Below, piece by piece: positions 23,961 to 36,148 of a stretch of 64,000 bases of DNA. Source of the DNA: Erythroxylum novogranatense (Eukaryota; Streptophyta; Magnoliopsida; Malpighiales; Erythroxylaceae). The notes beneath the pieces were generated by a model that saw only the letters and a program-made list of their open reading frames with translations, made no database searches and was not told where the DNA came from. Position 1 is the first letter of the stretch. Each line of letters begins with the position of its first letter. The stretch covers positions 50,493,783 through 50,557,782 of the forward strand of contig CM057228.1 in NCBI GenBank assembly GCA_029891385.1, in the 5' to 3' direction. The position numbers and the translations under genes were made by a program.

Positions 23961-24684
23961 TGATGTTCTCTTTGGCCTTCTTTTTATGGGTTTGGCCTTG
24001 ACCCTATATGGGCCTTCTTTTCATTGGACCCTTCTTCTTTTCCTTGCCCTTACCTTGGCTTAGAAGAAGAAGCTACATTAGCCGCCCATGAGCCTTAATA
24101 TTCAATATTTCCTCCGTGCTCTGGAGGGTATTAATCAACCGACTCAAGGTGTAATCCTTCTTTGTTGAGCTCATAGTCCAACTTAAACTGCTAAAAGAAG
24201 AGTTTAAGCTATTGATGATCATAATCATCTGCGTGTCGCGTCCATATCCGCCCCTAAGCAACTCAGCCTCGACCGCAAAGATTACCTTCATCATGTAATC
24301 CCGCACGGTTCACCAAGTTTCATGCGAGATTATGAAAGGTTTGGATAGCTTTCACTCTTGCAGACCTAGTCCTCACACCAAACATCTCATGTAGGTGATG
24401 GACCATTGCACTAGCAGTTTTCATACAAGCAATTTGCTTTTGCAACATGTCCGTGATGAAGCTTTAATATAACAATCGATGAGTCTTGTCGATTCTCGCC
24501 AACGCTCATGTTGTTGGACTTGCTCAGGAGTTGCATCTCCACTTAGAGGTGTAGGCTCATTTTCAGTTAACACCCATGAAATACGTTTATATTGAAGAAC
24601 AATGTCAAGGTTACGTCTCTATTCATTAAACTTGTCTCCATTTTTCAATTTCTTATTAGTCAAGAGTAGGGTGAGTGGATTCAT
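23961..24684 (-). pseudogene. copia Gag (broken)
   Basis: The likely start is the ATG at 24684-24682, giving MNPLTLLLTNKKLKNGDKFN, the usual N-terminus of copia Gag. A stop follows within 25 codons, then VLTENEPTPLSG and HERWRESTRLIDCYIKAS in a continuing frame. The UBN2-type part is clearest at 24306-24073, with RDYMMKVIFAVEAELLRGG and IINSLNSSFSSL. The zinc knuckle at the end has lost the first and last cysteines of CCHC. Gag would build the particle; this copy cannot. Confidence 0.8.
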
Positions 24685-26178
24685 TTTGTGGTTGATTATG
24701 TCTGAAAATATAAATTATTAAAACATGAGCATACTAGTCAATAATTTATGAAATTTTGTATAAAATCATGATTCATGTATGCATGAAGATAGATTTAACA
24801 AAACTTAAAAAATTAAAACATTATACGACGGTTATTTTTCTTATCTATAACAAACTAAGTGACGGTGGGCCATCTTATCTATTAAAAGAAAAACTGGGAC
24901 CCTCCCACTCAAAAAACTACCAAGCATCTCATGCTCAATTTTTTAAGAAGCGTCTTAATTTGGTCCATACTTTTACCAACAGAGCTACGGTGGGCAGTTT
25001 ATTGATAAAAAATGTTGAGTGTATAACCATTTGATTCATTCACTAAAGATACCTACAAATCATGCCTTGGTGGGAGGTCATATTTGCTATCATTAAGTGG
25101 ACTTATCCTTAAGGAGACCCAAACCATGCAAGATCTAGGATCCATGCCCTCCGATGGGGAGTAACACTTCACCACATGCAAACGGGCCATCATTTGGAGA
25201 CCGTGGACTCTCATAGGAGCATCCTCTCCCAGTCAATCTTTTTGGGCTTTAAGTTTTAAATACCATCTTGTCTAGATGCAATTTATTATCCATCCTATAT
25301 TGTTCCATTATATATCTCATACATAATGAATGCATGGCAAGGCCTAGGGTTGGCAATTTTCTAAATGACATGCAATCACATAATATCACATATTACAAGC
25401 ATTCATTTCTCCATTCATCACATGAACTAATAAAGCCGCTTTTGATTGTCCATCCTAGAAACATAAAATAATTACAAGCCTTTTAGGCCCAAAATATGCT
25501 TCTTCATTTTGGATCTTCCGCTTCGAACTCTTCGCTAACATGATCCGGCCCATTCGGTAAACAAAATGTAATGGCATTTATGAAAATATAATTTTGTCAT
25601 TTTGAAAAATAAAATTCCAGCACTAGAATTTTAGAAAACCAAATCTTTGTTTTGACAAAAAATTCCAGCACTTGTTTTATTAAAACCGAAACTCATTTCA
25701 TGAAAATTAAAAAAAACACTTAGTATTTTAGCAAAACCGAAATTGGATTCTTTGAAACAAAAAACCAGCACTTTTTTTCCAATCATAACTGAAATATGAT
25801 TCATTGAAACAAAAATTCCAGCAACTTAGTTTTCACAAAACTTATGCCAAAACACAAAAGGATACACCGAAAATTTTACCTTTCCATTTCTTCAATCCAT
25901 GGCTGCTCCTTCTTCATCGTTACATCAATTTGTACATTACAAAATCAAATAAAATAGAAAAAAGAAACCAAGGAGGAAACATGGTGATAATAGACCACCC
26001 TCCTTGTTACAACCAAATGAAGAAATCTTACAAGATAAAATTTAACTTCTATGGATAACCAAAAGAGCTACATACACCATATATATTTCTATCACATAAA
26101 AATATGCAGTATACATAAAAAGATTGCCAACCCATGCATCCACCATATAGGAACCGAAATCATGCATGAAAAACCGGC
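24685..26178 (-). other. non-coding leader of the copia element
   Basis: About 1.5 kb between the primer site and gag, long for a copia. No coding similarity. A degenerate repeat, unit roughly 60-70 bases around AAAATTCCAGCACT, occurs four times at 25605-25835. Related GGTGGGC-containing words recur at 24865 and 24990. Confidence 0.65.
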
Positions 26179-26190
26179 TCTGATACCAAT
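26179..26190 (-). promoter_or_regulatory. primer binding site, initiator tRNA-Met
   Basis: The minus strand reads ATTGGTATCAGA followed by GCC, adjacent to the LTR at 26191. It is the standard copia primer site. Confidence 0.9.
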
Positions 26191-28290
26191 TGTTGGATCG
26201 AAAAAAGAAAGCATGCTTAGTATGGAGAAACGATAGATTTCAAAACTTTTTAAGAAATCATCTTGCAACGGAAGCAATATATCCAAATCAACATGCTAAT
26301 CCATACATGATATGGTATAAGGATAATAAAACTAAGAACAAGATAAAAGGAATTATCGACTCCTTCGCTACAGCTTTAAATCCTCGCTGCGCTATCCTCT
26401 CCTTCTTATATCCAAATCCTTTGCCTTTGAGTCTTTTCCTTTAGCAATCTATCTTCTTTCTTGTTGTAGTATCCTCAACCAATTAGATTTACCACTTGTT
26501 CTTCAAGGACAACTAGGTTAACAAAATCCTTTGGTGGGAAAGGAGAAGAAATATTTGGAGGAGATTTTCTTAGAAGAAGAAGAACCAAAATTGAAACTCT
26601 TTCAATTCTTTCACTTAGAATTTCGGTTCTTCCTTGCATGAAAGGAGAGAATGTCTAAAACCATGCAAGAACCCTTTCTTACATCTCAATTTCGAAATAT
26701 GCATGAATGGAAAGAGTGAGAGGCATCCAATGCATCACTTCTTACATTAATCACTCATCAAATAGCCAATAAATGAGACTTACTTCATTTATCTTTAAAA
26801 TGGCTATTTGAAAAGACCATAACCTATAATTGAATACCCATTTCGGTTTTGGCAAGAAGAAAGAAGGAAGATGGTCCATCTAATGCACATCTTTCATCTT
26901 TAATCTAATGAATGCAAATAGGTTACATGCCAACATTAAAAGCCAACCATTAAACCATTTAATGGTAAGTTCATAACTCCATTTAATAATGATGAACCAT
27001 AATAAAGACCATCTTTATTTAGTATTTTAATGTCAAATGTGTGGTTACACATCTAACCTAACACAATTTCGAAACTGCTCCTTCTCCATTAAAAAAAAAT
27101 GTTTTAATATAATTAATCTAATCAATTACATTAAACCAAAACAAGCCCATTTCTAAATGAACATATGGGCTTCCAATTAACCATTAATTAGTATAAGCCC
27201 ATCATTCAATTATGGACTTCTAAAGCCTCCAAACGACTTCTTACTTAGCTTGATAAGCTTCCTTAAAGCCAAGTGGGGAATCTTATTGGACTTTGATAAT
27301 TCAAGCTCCAATAAGCCCAGAAATAATTCAATCTCATTGGAATTAATTCTAGCTTATTAACTAAATGTCATTCCACTAAAGACAATTAGTTGAACTCTTG
27401 AATTATTAAATATTATGAGAATATGTCCAATTGCAAACCCTACTTAGAACCTTATTATAGTCATCCGCACAATAAAGGGTAAAATTACCGTTTTGCCCTT
27501 ATGTTGGTTTTTCCTTCTAGATCTCTCATTTTACTTTATATGGTGATTAACACATAAGATCTCATCTTAGTGTTAAGACTTGATGGGTAGCTAGTCCATC
27601 AAACTCTGGCGCCAGCTTAATCACCAAATCTCCTTAAAACATCTGAAGAGATGATAACACTATAAACTCTTTATTTGAGTGAATGTTCCTCGATACATGT
27701 TTCAATTAATAATTCCAACATGCAGATAATCGGATTAATACCTGTAAAAATCCATTCCGATCATATCAAGAATTATAATGAAACACATATGAGTTCACCA
27801 CTCATCAAGATTGTGGTTCATAATAAGCGAATGCTTAAGTTGTATGTTTTAAGATTAAAGTAATGGCCCACTTTATTCTTTAAAACATACTTGATTCCAG
27901 ATTCATTTAATAGTGCCATTATCGATAGTCTACTACTATCATGATATGAAACTCATCATTCCCTTTAAGTAAACTCCTTTACTTATATGGAGATAAATCA
28001 ACACTACAGCCTAAACCATAATCAAACGACCAACTTGATTATTCAACTGTGAATCAATTAATTGATTCTAATAATATACATGTTTCCCATACATCTCTAT
28101 GTATATGTATATTACTTACAATTGAATCTTGGTACCTTATGACCAGATATATAATGCTCATACAGATAAAACCAAACTCTTTTGTTTTATTAATAATAAA
28201 TATTTTCATTACAAAACTGTAACTGAAGAAGATAAAGTTACATGTAAATACACTTGCTTTCCAGGGCACTATATTTACATAACTCCAACA
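26191..28290 (-). repeat. copia 5' LTR, 2,100 bases
   Basis: It begins TGTTGGATCGA and ends CTCCAACA, with the GGATC duplication immediately outside at 28291. It is nearly identical to 18654-20756. Open frames within it (for example 26190-26444 and 27675-27863) also appear in the other LTR and are not genes. Confidence 0.93.
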
Positions 28291-28295
28291 GGATC

Positions 28296-28430
28296 TATTA
28301 TAATCAAATGAATAAGCCATGCATTTGAAAATATCCTTCTTATAGAAGCACATCTAGATAAATATTACTTTCATTTATGCAAGCAACTTTCGATTCCAAA
28401 GAAGAGACCTATGGAACAACTTAACATCAT
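28296..28430 (+). pseudogene. LINE ORF2 endonuclease, continuation after the copia insertion
   Basis: After the GGATC duplication the frame gives FIYASNFRFQRRDLWNNL near 28370-28425, a conserved L1 endonuclease stretch. The preceding 70 bases hold a stop and a frame change. Similarity ends near 28430, where an LTR-like sequence with a TATA box (CCTATAAAG at 28455) begins. Confidence 0.7.
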
Positions 28431-29457
28431 TCAAATACACTATTTTTGTTCCCTGCCTATAAAGGGACATGTGGGTTTCTTGTATTTTTTAGGTTTTCAT
28501 GACTTTATAGGGAAGAGAATCCCATGAGTCATTATTGAGTAGTGGAACTTGCTTCCTGAAGCTAAAAGATAGAGCTAGCTCCTAGAGATAGGTGGAGATT
28601 CAAGGTTTTATTCCTGATTGGTCAAAAAGCACCTCATCATCCAAATTTTCCAGATTCAGGCAATGAAGACGAGGAGTTACTCTGTCCAGTTTTATTTCAA
28701 TTTCTATCTCTCCTAACATGTTTATTATGGATTATTTGATTTTTGGGGATGCTATGGATATTATGATTAGCTAAAAAAATTCTTTAGGTTTTGTTGTTTG
28801 AACTATTTATGAACCTTTGGTTATCGATTTAATGATATTCATGTTTGTGTTATTTATTATGCTTAATCCTTGTAATAAATCAATAGAGTGAGCTTGGTAA
28901 TCTGTTTTAATTGTATAATGAAAGTTGACAATTGATATACCTATAAATAACAACTTATTGATTTATTGGAAGAGATTTCAATAGATCAATACACTGCCTG
29001 GAGGATAGCTTCATAACTAGTTAAATGCTTAGGAAAGGTTTTGCATATCAAGAGATCCGAAAGTTAATTCTAATTTATTTAACTAGTGACATTTAGTTTC
29101 ACCTTGAGAGGATAGCTAGAATTTTAAAAAATTTTGGGCCAAGCATAAATTGAATCACTTAATCAGGGGGAGAAAATAAGGATAATGATAAGTCATAATG
29201 TTTAATCTTGATTTTTCTCCAAGTCTTAGTTTACGATTTTGATTTGGGTTGCATTATTTCCTATTACTATTAGTTTGTCTTTATTTTATTTATCTTTTTA
29301 AAATTGAGTGAAGCAATTTCTTGAACAAAGAATAACCTGAATTAAGTGGTGCCTAAAGAACAATACTCATGAGATCAATATCCACTTCCAACTGCAAGTA
29401 CGATCTGCATACTTGCAATTTTGAACATGAGATTAATAGTGTGTTTTGCAGTCAACA
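28430..29457 (+). repeat. old Athila/Tat-like 5' LTR (start uncertain)
   Basis: The sequence has the feel of Athila-type LTR U5: AGGTTTTGCATATC, TTAGTTTCACCTTGAGAGGA and a terminal CAACA at 29453-29457, just before a degenerate tRNA-Asp primer site. A TATA-like CCTATAAAGG lies at 28455. No second LTR is available, so the start is a guess from where LINE similarity ends. Confidence 0.55.
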
Positions 29458-29463
29458 AATTTT

Positions 29464-29481
29464 TGGCACTGTTGCCAATGA
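29464..29481 (+). promoter_or_regulatory. degenerate primer binding site, tRNA-Asp
   Basis: TGGCACTGTTGCCAATGA matches the intact TGGCGCCGTTGCCGGGGA site at 3441-3424 at 13 of 18 positions. Four of the five differences are transitions expected from cytosine decay. This marks an old Athila-like element whose gag is at 34729. Confidence 0.75.
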
Positions 29482-31844
29482 TTTTTTGTTTAACATCTTG
29501 TTTATTTTGGGTTACTTTGATTTAAGAGTTTTTGATACTTTTACTTGTGTGTTTGTGTTGGGACCCGATCCGAAAACCGGATCCCAATCGGAGAAATGAA
29601 ACTGAAACGGAACAAAACCACATCGAAATCGAACGAATGGAACATAAGGCGGCAGCAAATCATATACGAATCAAATGACGAATCGGATAGATCGAATCCG
29701 AAGGTGAATCGAATAACACAAAGCGGAAGCAAATCGAAATGAAACAAACTTCGAATCAAATCAAATCGAAACCAATTTCCATAATCGAATCACAAATCGA
29801 AAGACAAAGCGAATGAATCAAAGACGAAACAAAACTGAACCCGACATCCGAGAACTCAAATAGCGAAGAAAACGTTTGCGTTAGAAACCTTAAGACTATC
29901 AGTCTAAACTAATCCAAATCCAAGTACTTTTTTTTCTTTCTTTCAGTTCCATTCCATCTCTTACAAAGTGGCTTCAATATCTAATTGAAATCATTCGCAC
30001 TCAAACTCAATTTACTTGCTTCTTCATATACAATCAGATCTCATTGATTTAAACTCTCACTTTTCATTTCCATAAAATCGCACACATTCCAATTTAAATA
30101 CCATCAATTCTCAAAATGATTAGCACTTTAAATATTTCAGACCAACCATCACAATCATATACCCAATTTCCATACACAAAATCCATAACTCGAATCATAA
30201 TTCGTTTTACTATTCCATATACAAATCCATAACCTAATCCAATACATATGTCCAGAATTCAGAATACATTCTCAAAATGAATACACAACAATTCTAAATT
30301 TCTTAGCAATTACTTAGCTAAACAAATTATACCATATGACACATACAAACGGAAACCTTAACTTTTCTTTACCCGATCTTCTTCTCATCACCTATAGATG
30401 GGAATGAAGGGGGGTGAGCTTATAGCTCGTAGGTAACAGTTTATAACAAATAAATAAGCAAAATCCTTAAAATTCTTTTTCTTTTCTGGTCTTAGAAAAC
30501 ATTTCTTTGAAATCCATAAAGCACATTTTCTAAAAGTTCCGCTCTTGCTGTAGTCAAATCACAATTGCAAAACGTATGATTTTAGACTTTCAGCCATAAA
30601 CCCATAGGTTGCAAAACATGAATGCATCAACTTGACAATTCATAAATGCAACGGCAAATCACATATGCAATGCACACAATTGGCTCGAGAGTTCTATAAA
30701 CACGACGAAAAACCAAAGTTTTACCGTAAACACGACGAGTCTATTTTTTCGATCTCGTAAGCCTCAAGCAGGCAGCCAGGAGAAGGCTAGGGGGTCAACG
30801 TGCACGTGACTTAACGAAATAGGTTCTCTCTCGCCCACACAAAAGCACATATCATGCTCAAATCAATTAATCGAATACTCTTTTACAAATATACACAATG
30901 CCATGAAATCTTTCGAGGCATAACACAAATGTATTTTGCAGTTCATCAAAAGTTCATGTATTGAATCAATAATGATTTTTCAAATCATTCATGCAATGAT
31001 GCAACATTTATGATGTAATTGAAATCAGAAAATCCCTTTGTTTGAAGAAAACAGTAGTGGCTTATAAATTCCATTATAAACAGGTACTCACCTCGAATCG
31101 ATGCTAGAAGCTTGTCCTTAGCTTCAATTTGACCATTGCATCTTTCTTTCTTCCAATAGAAAATTCCCTACACCAATTTCCCACAAATTCAATCTCATAA
31201 ATAACAAAATCTTTAAAATTGAACTTAGAAAACACTAATTCCACATGTAATCAAGCCATCTAAAACACCAATTTTCAAAATCCCCAAATTCACAAAATTG
31301 GGCATAACCCAAATTAATTTCAATCCAAAATTAAACTCATAATACTAAGCAATCACCAAAGTTGACTCCATAATACACAAACCCATATCATTTTTCATGA
31401 TTCTAAACCAAAAACTCTCTAAAAGATCAAAGATCGAAAATTGAGTCTTACCTTCATCTTCCCCACTTTCGGATTTTCTTTGTTCATGATGGAGCTCTCT
31501 TCATTCTTCACCTTTTTCTCTCTTGAATCAACATAGAAATCTTGCTTGAAGACCCCTAAAAATCAAACCCTAGCTCTCTCTCTTTTCTTTTCTCTTCACT
31601 CATCCAAAAGCTTCTCTCCCTTCTCTCTTTCTCTTCTTTCTTTTCTTCTTTTTTCTTAAGTGTCGTGGGTTGCCTCTTAAAATGACAGCCCACTTGCTTT
31701 TATAGTGCATGTCATTAAATGACTTAAAATTGATCCATTTGCCCTTACTCATAAGCCTAAAACTGAACTTTTTAAGTAAACTTTCAAAATTGCCCCTTCC
31801 TTTTTGCCTTAAAAACTTTAGAGAAATGTCCCTCTATGTCTTAC

Positions 31845-33190
31845 AAATCCATCGCTTTAAGAATCAGATCGTTTAGAGCTCTATAACTCAAGATATCTCC
31901 AAAATACTGAAGTTTGTTCTTCAGACCCGAGGTTGAACACTACACCTAACTTCCGACCTGAATTTGAAAGTCTTATAGGCCAAATTATAGCTCGACTCCT
32001 TCATAACATTTGTAGCCCCATGTCTCTATTTTAATAAGAAACAAGAATCAACTCAATCCGAGCTCTAGTGATCGAGATATATCCAAAATACTGAACACTA
32101 TTCAGCCACTACAACACCGGGACTGAACACTACACTGAACTTCCGACCTATATTTGGAAGTCTTTGAGGCTATATTATAGCTCAGCTCCTTCATAACATT
32201 TGTAGCCTCATGTCTATATTTTAATTTGAAACAAGAATCAACTCAATCCGAGCTCTAGGGATCGCGATATATCCAAAATACTGAACACTGTTCAGCCACT
32301 ACAACACCCGGACTGAACACTATACTGAACTTCCGACCTATATTTGGAAGTCTTAGAGGCTATATTATAGCTCGACGCCTTCATAAAATTTGTAGCCTCA
32401 TATCTCTATTTTAATTTTAAATAAGAATCAACTCAATCCAAGCTCTAGGGATCGAGATATATCCAAAATACTGAAAACTGTTCAGCCACGACAACACCGG
32501 GACTGAACACTATACTAAATTTCCGACCTATATTTGGAAGTCTTAGAGGCCATATTATAGCTCGGCTCCATCATAACATTTGTAGACTCATGTCTCTATT
32601 TCAATTTGAAATAAGAATAAACTCAATCCGAGCTCTAGGGATCGATAAATATCCAAAATACTGAACACTATTCATTCACTACAACACCGGGACTGAACAT
32701 TACACTGAACTTCCGACCTATATTTGGAAGTCTTAGAGGCTATATTATAGCTTGGCACCTTCATAACATTTGTAGCTTCATGTCTCTAGTTTAATTTTAA
32801 AGAAGAATCAACTCAATCTGAGCTCTAAGGATCGAGATATATCCAAAATACTGAATACTATTAATCCACTACAACACCAGGACTGAACACTACACTGAAC
32901 TTCCAACCTATATTTGGATGTCTTAGAGGCTATATTATAGCTTGTCTCCTTCATAACATTTGTAACCTCATGTCTCTATTTTAATTTCAAATAAGAATCA
33001 ACTCAATATGAGCTCTAAGGATCGAGATATATCCAAACTACTGAACACTATTCAGCCACTACAATACCAGGACTAAAAACTACACTGAACTTCCAACCTA
33101 TATTTCGAAGTCTTAGAGGCTATATTATAGCCCTTCTCCTTCATAACATTTGTAGCCCCATATCTCTATTTTAATTTACAAAAAGAATCG
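31845..33190. repeat. 190-base tandem array, about seven copies, inside the solo LTR
   Basis: The anchor ATCCAAAATACTGAA recurs at 32081, 32271, 32461, 32651, 32841 and (as ATCCAAACTA) 33031, exactly 190 bases apart, with a first, more divergent copy near 31895. Each unit also contains CTTCCGACCTATATTTGGAA, TTCATAACATTTGTAG and ATCAACTCAATCCGAGCTCT. Two diverged, non-amplified copies lie at about 62040-62290 in the related LTR. Confidence 0.93.
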
Positions 33191-33282
33191 GATCAATCGG
33201 ATGTAGGAAGAAAATGTTATGGCCAAAAGAGTGAAGGGAGGTCAGAGCTCGACCAAAAAAATCAAAGCTCGGCCAGAACGAA

Positions 33283-33426
33283 GATCGGTCGACCAACAAA
33301 GGTCGGTTGGCCAACAGAGGTCGGCCAATAGAGGTCGGTCAATAGAGGTCGGCCAATAGAGGTCGGCTAGCAGAGGTCGGCCAACAGAGGTCGGCCCACA
33401 GAGGTCGGCCCACAGAGGTCGGCCGA
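33283..33426. repeat. 14-15-base GC-rich minisatellite (AGAGGTCGGCCAAC)
   Basis: About nine imperfect copies of AGAGGTCGGCCAAC in an AT-rich LTR, preceded by related GCTCGACC and GCTCGGCC words from 33246. The minus-strand frame over it (33460-33242) only encodes the repeat. At the equivalent position of the related LTR (62506-62592) there is a different GC-rich cluster. Confidence 0.9.
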
Positions 33427-33439
33427 CACCCAATCCGAC

Positions 33440-34330
33440 CTTCAAACTTCTAACACTCATAACTTTTGACTCCGAGCTCCAAATTGGACAAACTTGGTAC
33501 CATTGGAAAGATAAAAGAGAGATCTACAATTTTTAAGAAGGAATCACAAACAATCTCGGTCTTTAAAGGGGTCAAAAATGAGCTCGAAGATAACCAATTG
33601 ATAATCTCCTCAAAACTTTACACAGCACCTCAACTTGAAGACATCATAACTTTTGAACCAGAACTCCAAATTTGACAAACTCGGTGTCTATAGAAAGGTA
33701 AAAGAACCCTATACAACTTTTATGAAGGCCTTAAAAATCAGATCGACCTCTAAATGGGCCAAAAACCTCACACAAATTGACTGGTCGATCGGCTTCACAC
33801 TAAACAGCATCAGAACTTCTAAAAATCATAACTTTCTACTCCCTTGTCCAATATTTTCGTGCTTTATATCAATGGAAAGATAAAAAAATAATCTACCACT
33901 TTCATTAAGACCACTTTGGCTAAATCCATCTAAATCAATACAGATTTTTCATTGAAGTCTCTAAACACCCTTCCAACACATAAACTTCACATATCAACAC
34001 ATCAACTTCACATATTTACCCACTACCACAAACTCTTCAACTAATTCATCTCAAACACAATTCAACTCTCCAATAAACTATTCCAAAGCCATTTCCCCAC
34101 ATCAAACTCAACACCAAAGGATATGCGCATATACATTTCTCTTTTACAAAAGTCATACACAATCTTACTCTTAATAACATTTTTCAAATCAAGTAAAATA
34201 CACTTAACTTTCAAAGATTATAACTTCAATCCCGATATCGAAAAATAACATACTTTATGGCTACGAAAAACTCTCAACATAATCTACAAATTTCATGTAG
34301 ATCATTTTCTCAAAATCTGCCTAAATCAAA
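33440..34330. repeat. degenerate 180-190-base modules in the solo LTR
   Basis: The pattern ATAACTTTTGA...CTCCAAATT...ACTTGGT...GGAAAGATAAAAG...CTACAACTTTTATGAAGG recurs with anchors at 33504, 33692 and 33874, and weakly near 34250. The same module repeats at 62640-63490. Confidence 0.7.
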
Positions 34331-34728
34331 AGTCAACTCTTTACTCCAAGGCTCAAATTTCTTAGTTCTCCAAAATATAACACTTTCACCAATCATTTCT
34401 TTCTTTTCAACTTCCATTTCAATCAACTAGTTCATTTTGACTTTCATAACTCATACAACTCTACTCAAATTTCAAAATCATCAAAATCAATCACTTCATT
34501 TCTCATCAATTTCCTTTAAGCACAATAACATCTATAACACAATTCATATCCGAAAACACTCATTGAATTCATTTTAATATTCCTAATTTCCACTGAAAGT
34601 TCGAGGTCCAATAGTTTGTAGATGCATGAACATAAGGAACACGTGAAGGAATACAAAATTTTGTGATGAAGAGTTATTAGATATCACAGTTGAGAAGAGC
34701 GAAGCACTAAGACATTATACAAAGAAAT

Positions 34729-35870
34729 ATGGCAGAAGAAGGAGAACAATTAGTGGATGAGAGAACATTGATGGACTTTATGAGACTAGGATTCAGCCCT
34801 CAAGGAGTTGCAAGGCTAGCAATTAAAGTTAACAATTTTAAGATCAAGACAACACTCCTCAACATTCTTTAGAGTAGTATGCAGTTCTGTGGGTTGTCCA
34901 ATGGAGATCCTAACACCCATCTTGCCAATTTTTTAGAGATATGCAATACTTTTCGATTTAATGGGATGTCTGACGATGCTGTGAGGTTGCGACTATTTTT
35001 TTTTTACTTTGAAAGATCAGACAAATTTGTGGTACAATCACTAAACTTAGGGTAAATTAATACTTGGGAACAACTAGCCCAGACATTTCTCGTTAAATAC
35101 TTCATATGGACCAAGACAACAAGGATCATTAAGGAAATAATAAATTTTCAACAAAGCGATGGGAGTCTTTATATGAAGCTTAAGAGAGGTTTAAAGAACT
35201 ACAGAGAAGTTGTCCTCACCAAAACCTTCTAAGGGAGTTCCTCATGCAAACATTTTACAATGGTATAAATCAGAGCACAGGAGGGACCATAGATGCAACT
35301 ACGGGAGGATCTTTAATAAGGAAAACTATCAATGTATCTCGTGATCTTTTAGAAGAGTTGGCAAGAAACAGTTTCATCTGGTCAAGTAAGAGGAGTCAGA
35401 AAGGGTGGAAGGAGCAAAAAAGGGACGATCCCAATTAACTCTATTATCGCTTTGCAGGTACAAATCACAACCCTCACTAAGCAGTTAAGCAACAAGCAAG
35501 GAGCATCTTTATCTACAACCAAAGTTATGTAATCACAGTGTGAGTTCTACAAGCAAGACAACCATTACACAGTTGAATGTTTCTTATTGGAAGCAAATAG
35601 CACTTAACAAGTACGTTACTTAGGCCAATCGCAGTAAGGTAACAATCCATACTCAAATACTTATAATTTGGCATGAAAAAACCACCCAAAATTTTCTTGG
35701 AATACTAACAACGTAGGTAGCCAAGTAAGATAACAAAGACCTCAGAGATTTTAGCAAGACAAGCTTCGATCTTTGGAGAACATAATGGACAAGTTGATGG
35801 AGGTTTTGAGGTCCAAACTAGCAAGTCAAGAAAAGAACCAAAAGAGGATGTTTTCGAGCTAAAAGGAAAG
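34729..35870 (+). pseudogene. Gag, old Athila/Tat-like element (broken)
   Basis: From the ATG at 34729 the text is MAEEGEQLVDERTLMDFMRL, then [20 protein letters not shown], then WEQLAQTFLVKYF. At 35244 comes MQTFYNGINQSTGGTIDATT followed by GGSL, homologous to the FYDGV...DAASGGSL block of the Gag at 2317-2075. In-frame stops occur near 34871 and 35053, with frame changes after 35230 and a decayed zinc-knuckle region (FYKQDNHYTVECF near 35550). A family ending with NPYSNTYNLA...FSWN lies near 35650-35705. Gag would assemble particles; this copy is long dead. Confidence 0.8.
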
Positions 35871-36148
35871 TGTTGGCCCCCAAATTTTGTTCTTCATGAA
35901 TAAGATTGATTTACTTAAATTATGAGGTCTTTATGAAAGTTTGTGGAGTCAACTATTATGTTGACATTAGAAAGATTATATGATATAGGTTGATTGAATT
36001 AAATTGTTAAAGTTATAAGAATGTTTAAGGGTATTTTTGGCAAGACACTTAAGGTTAAAAGAACAAAAGCCTGTAAGGAAGGGTAAAATGGACTTTTTGG
36101 ACTCATTAAGGGTAGAAATAAAAGAAAAATGTTGTCTTGCTCTTTTAA
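35871..36148. other. unassigned sequence between Athila-like gag and Tekay LTR
   Basis: AT-rich, with no domain seen. It may be what is left of the Athila-like pol region. Confidence 0.35.

Larger units (their letters stand above)
18654..28290 (-). mobile_element. complete-length Ty1/copia element with 2.1-kb LTRs
   Basis: The element is 9,637 bases long with nearly identical LTRs (18654-20756 and 26191-28290) and a 5-bp target duplication GGATC (18649-18653 and 28291-28295). On the minus strand it reads LTR, tRNA-Met primer site, a 1.5-kb leader, gag, protease, integrase, reverse transcriptase, RNase H, polypurine tract and LTR. All copia domains are present in order but are interrupted by stops and frameshifts, so it is not autonomous. 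Similar LTRs indicate a fairly recent insertion into the LINE. The lineage is uncertain; the AAGTGGGAGAT polypurine tract is common to several copia lineages. Confidence 0.93.
16750..28430 (+). mobile_element. L1-type LINE, split by a copia element
   Basis: A 5' untranslated part (about 16750-17110), ORF1 with a DUF4283-type domain and the start of ORF2 endonuclease lie before 18653. The endonuclease resumes at 28296 after the 9.6-kb copia insertion and its GGATC duplication. No LINE reverse transcriptase is seen after 28430, where an Athila-like LTR begins, so the 3' part is lost or displaced. Both ORFs carry stops. The start point is approximate. Confidence 0.75.
29556..34613 (-). repeat. 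solo LTR, 5,058 bases, Tekay-like, with target duplication
   Basis: The ends are TGTTGGGACCC at 29556 and GAGGTCCAATA at 34613; the last dinucleotide is changed from CA. The 5 bases GTTTG occur on both sides (29551-29555 and 34614-34618). No internal element sequence is present, so it is a solo LTR left by recombination between the two LTRs of one element. Related sequence at 61489-63960 and a minus-strand TATA-like box (TATAAAAGCAAGT near 31703-31691) set the orientation. It holds a 190-base tandem array, a 14-base minisatellite and several 180-190-base modules. It interrupts the leader of the old Athila-like element. Confidence 0.85.

Noticed and set aside
33242..33460. Minus-strand open frame with repeated WPT and RPLLADL units
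   Set aside because: It is the 14-15-base minisatellite read in one frame; no conserved domain.
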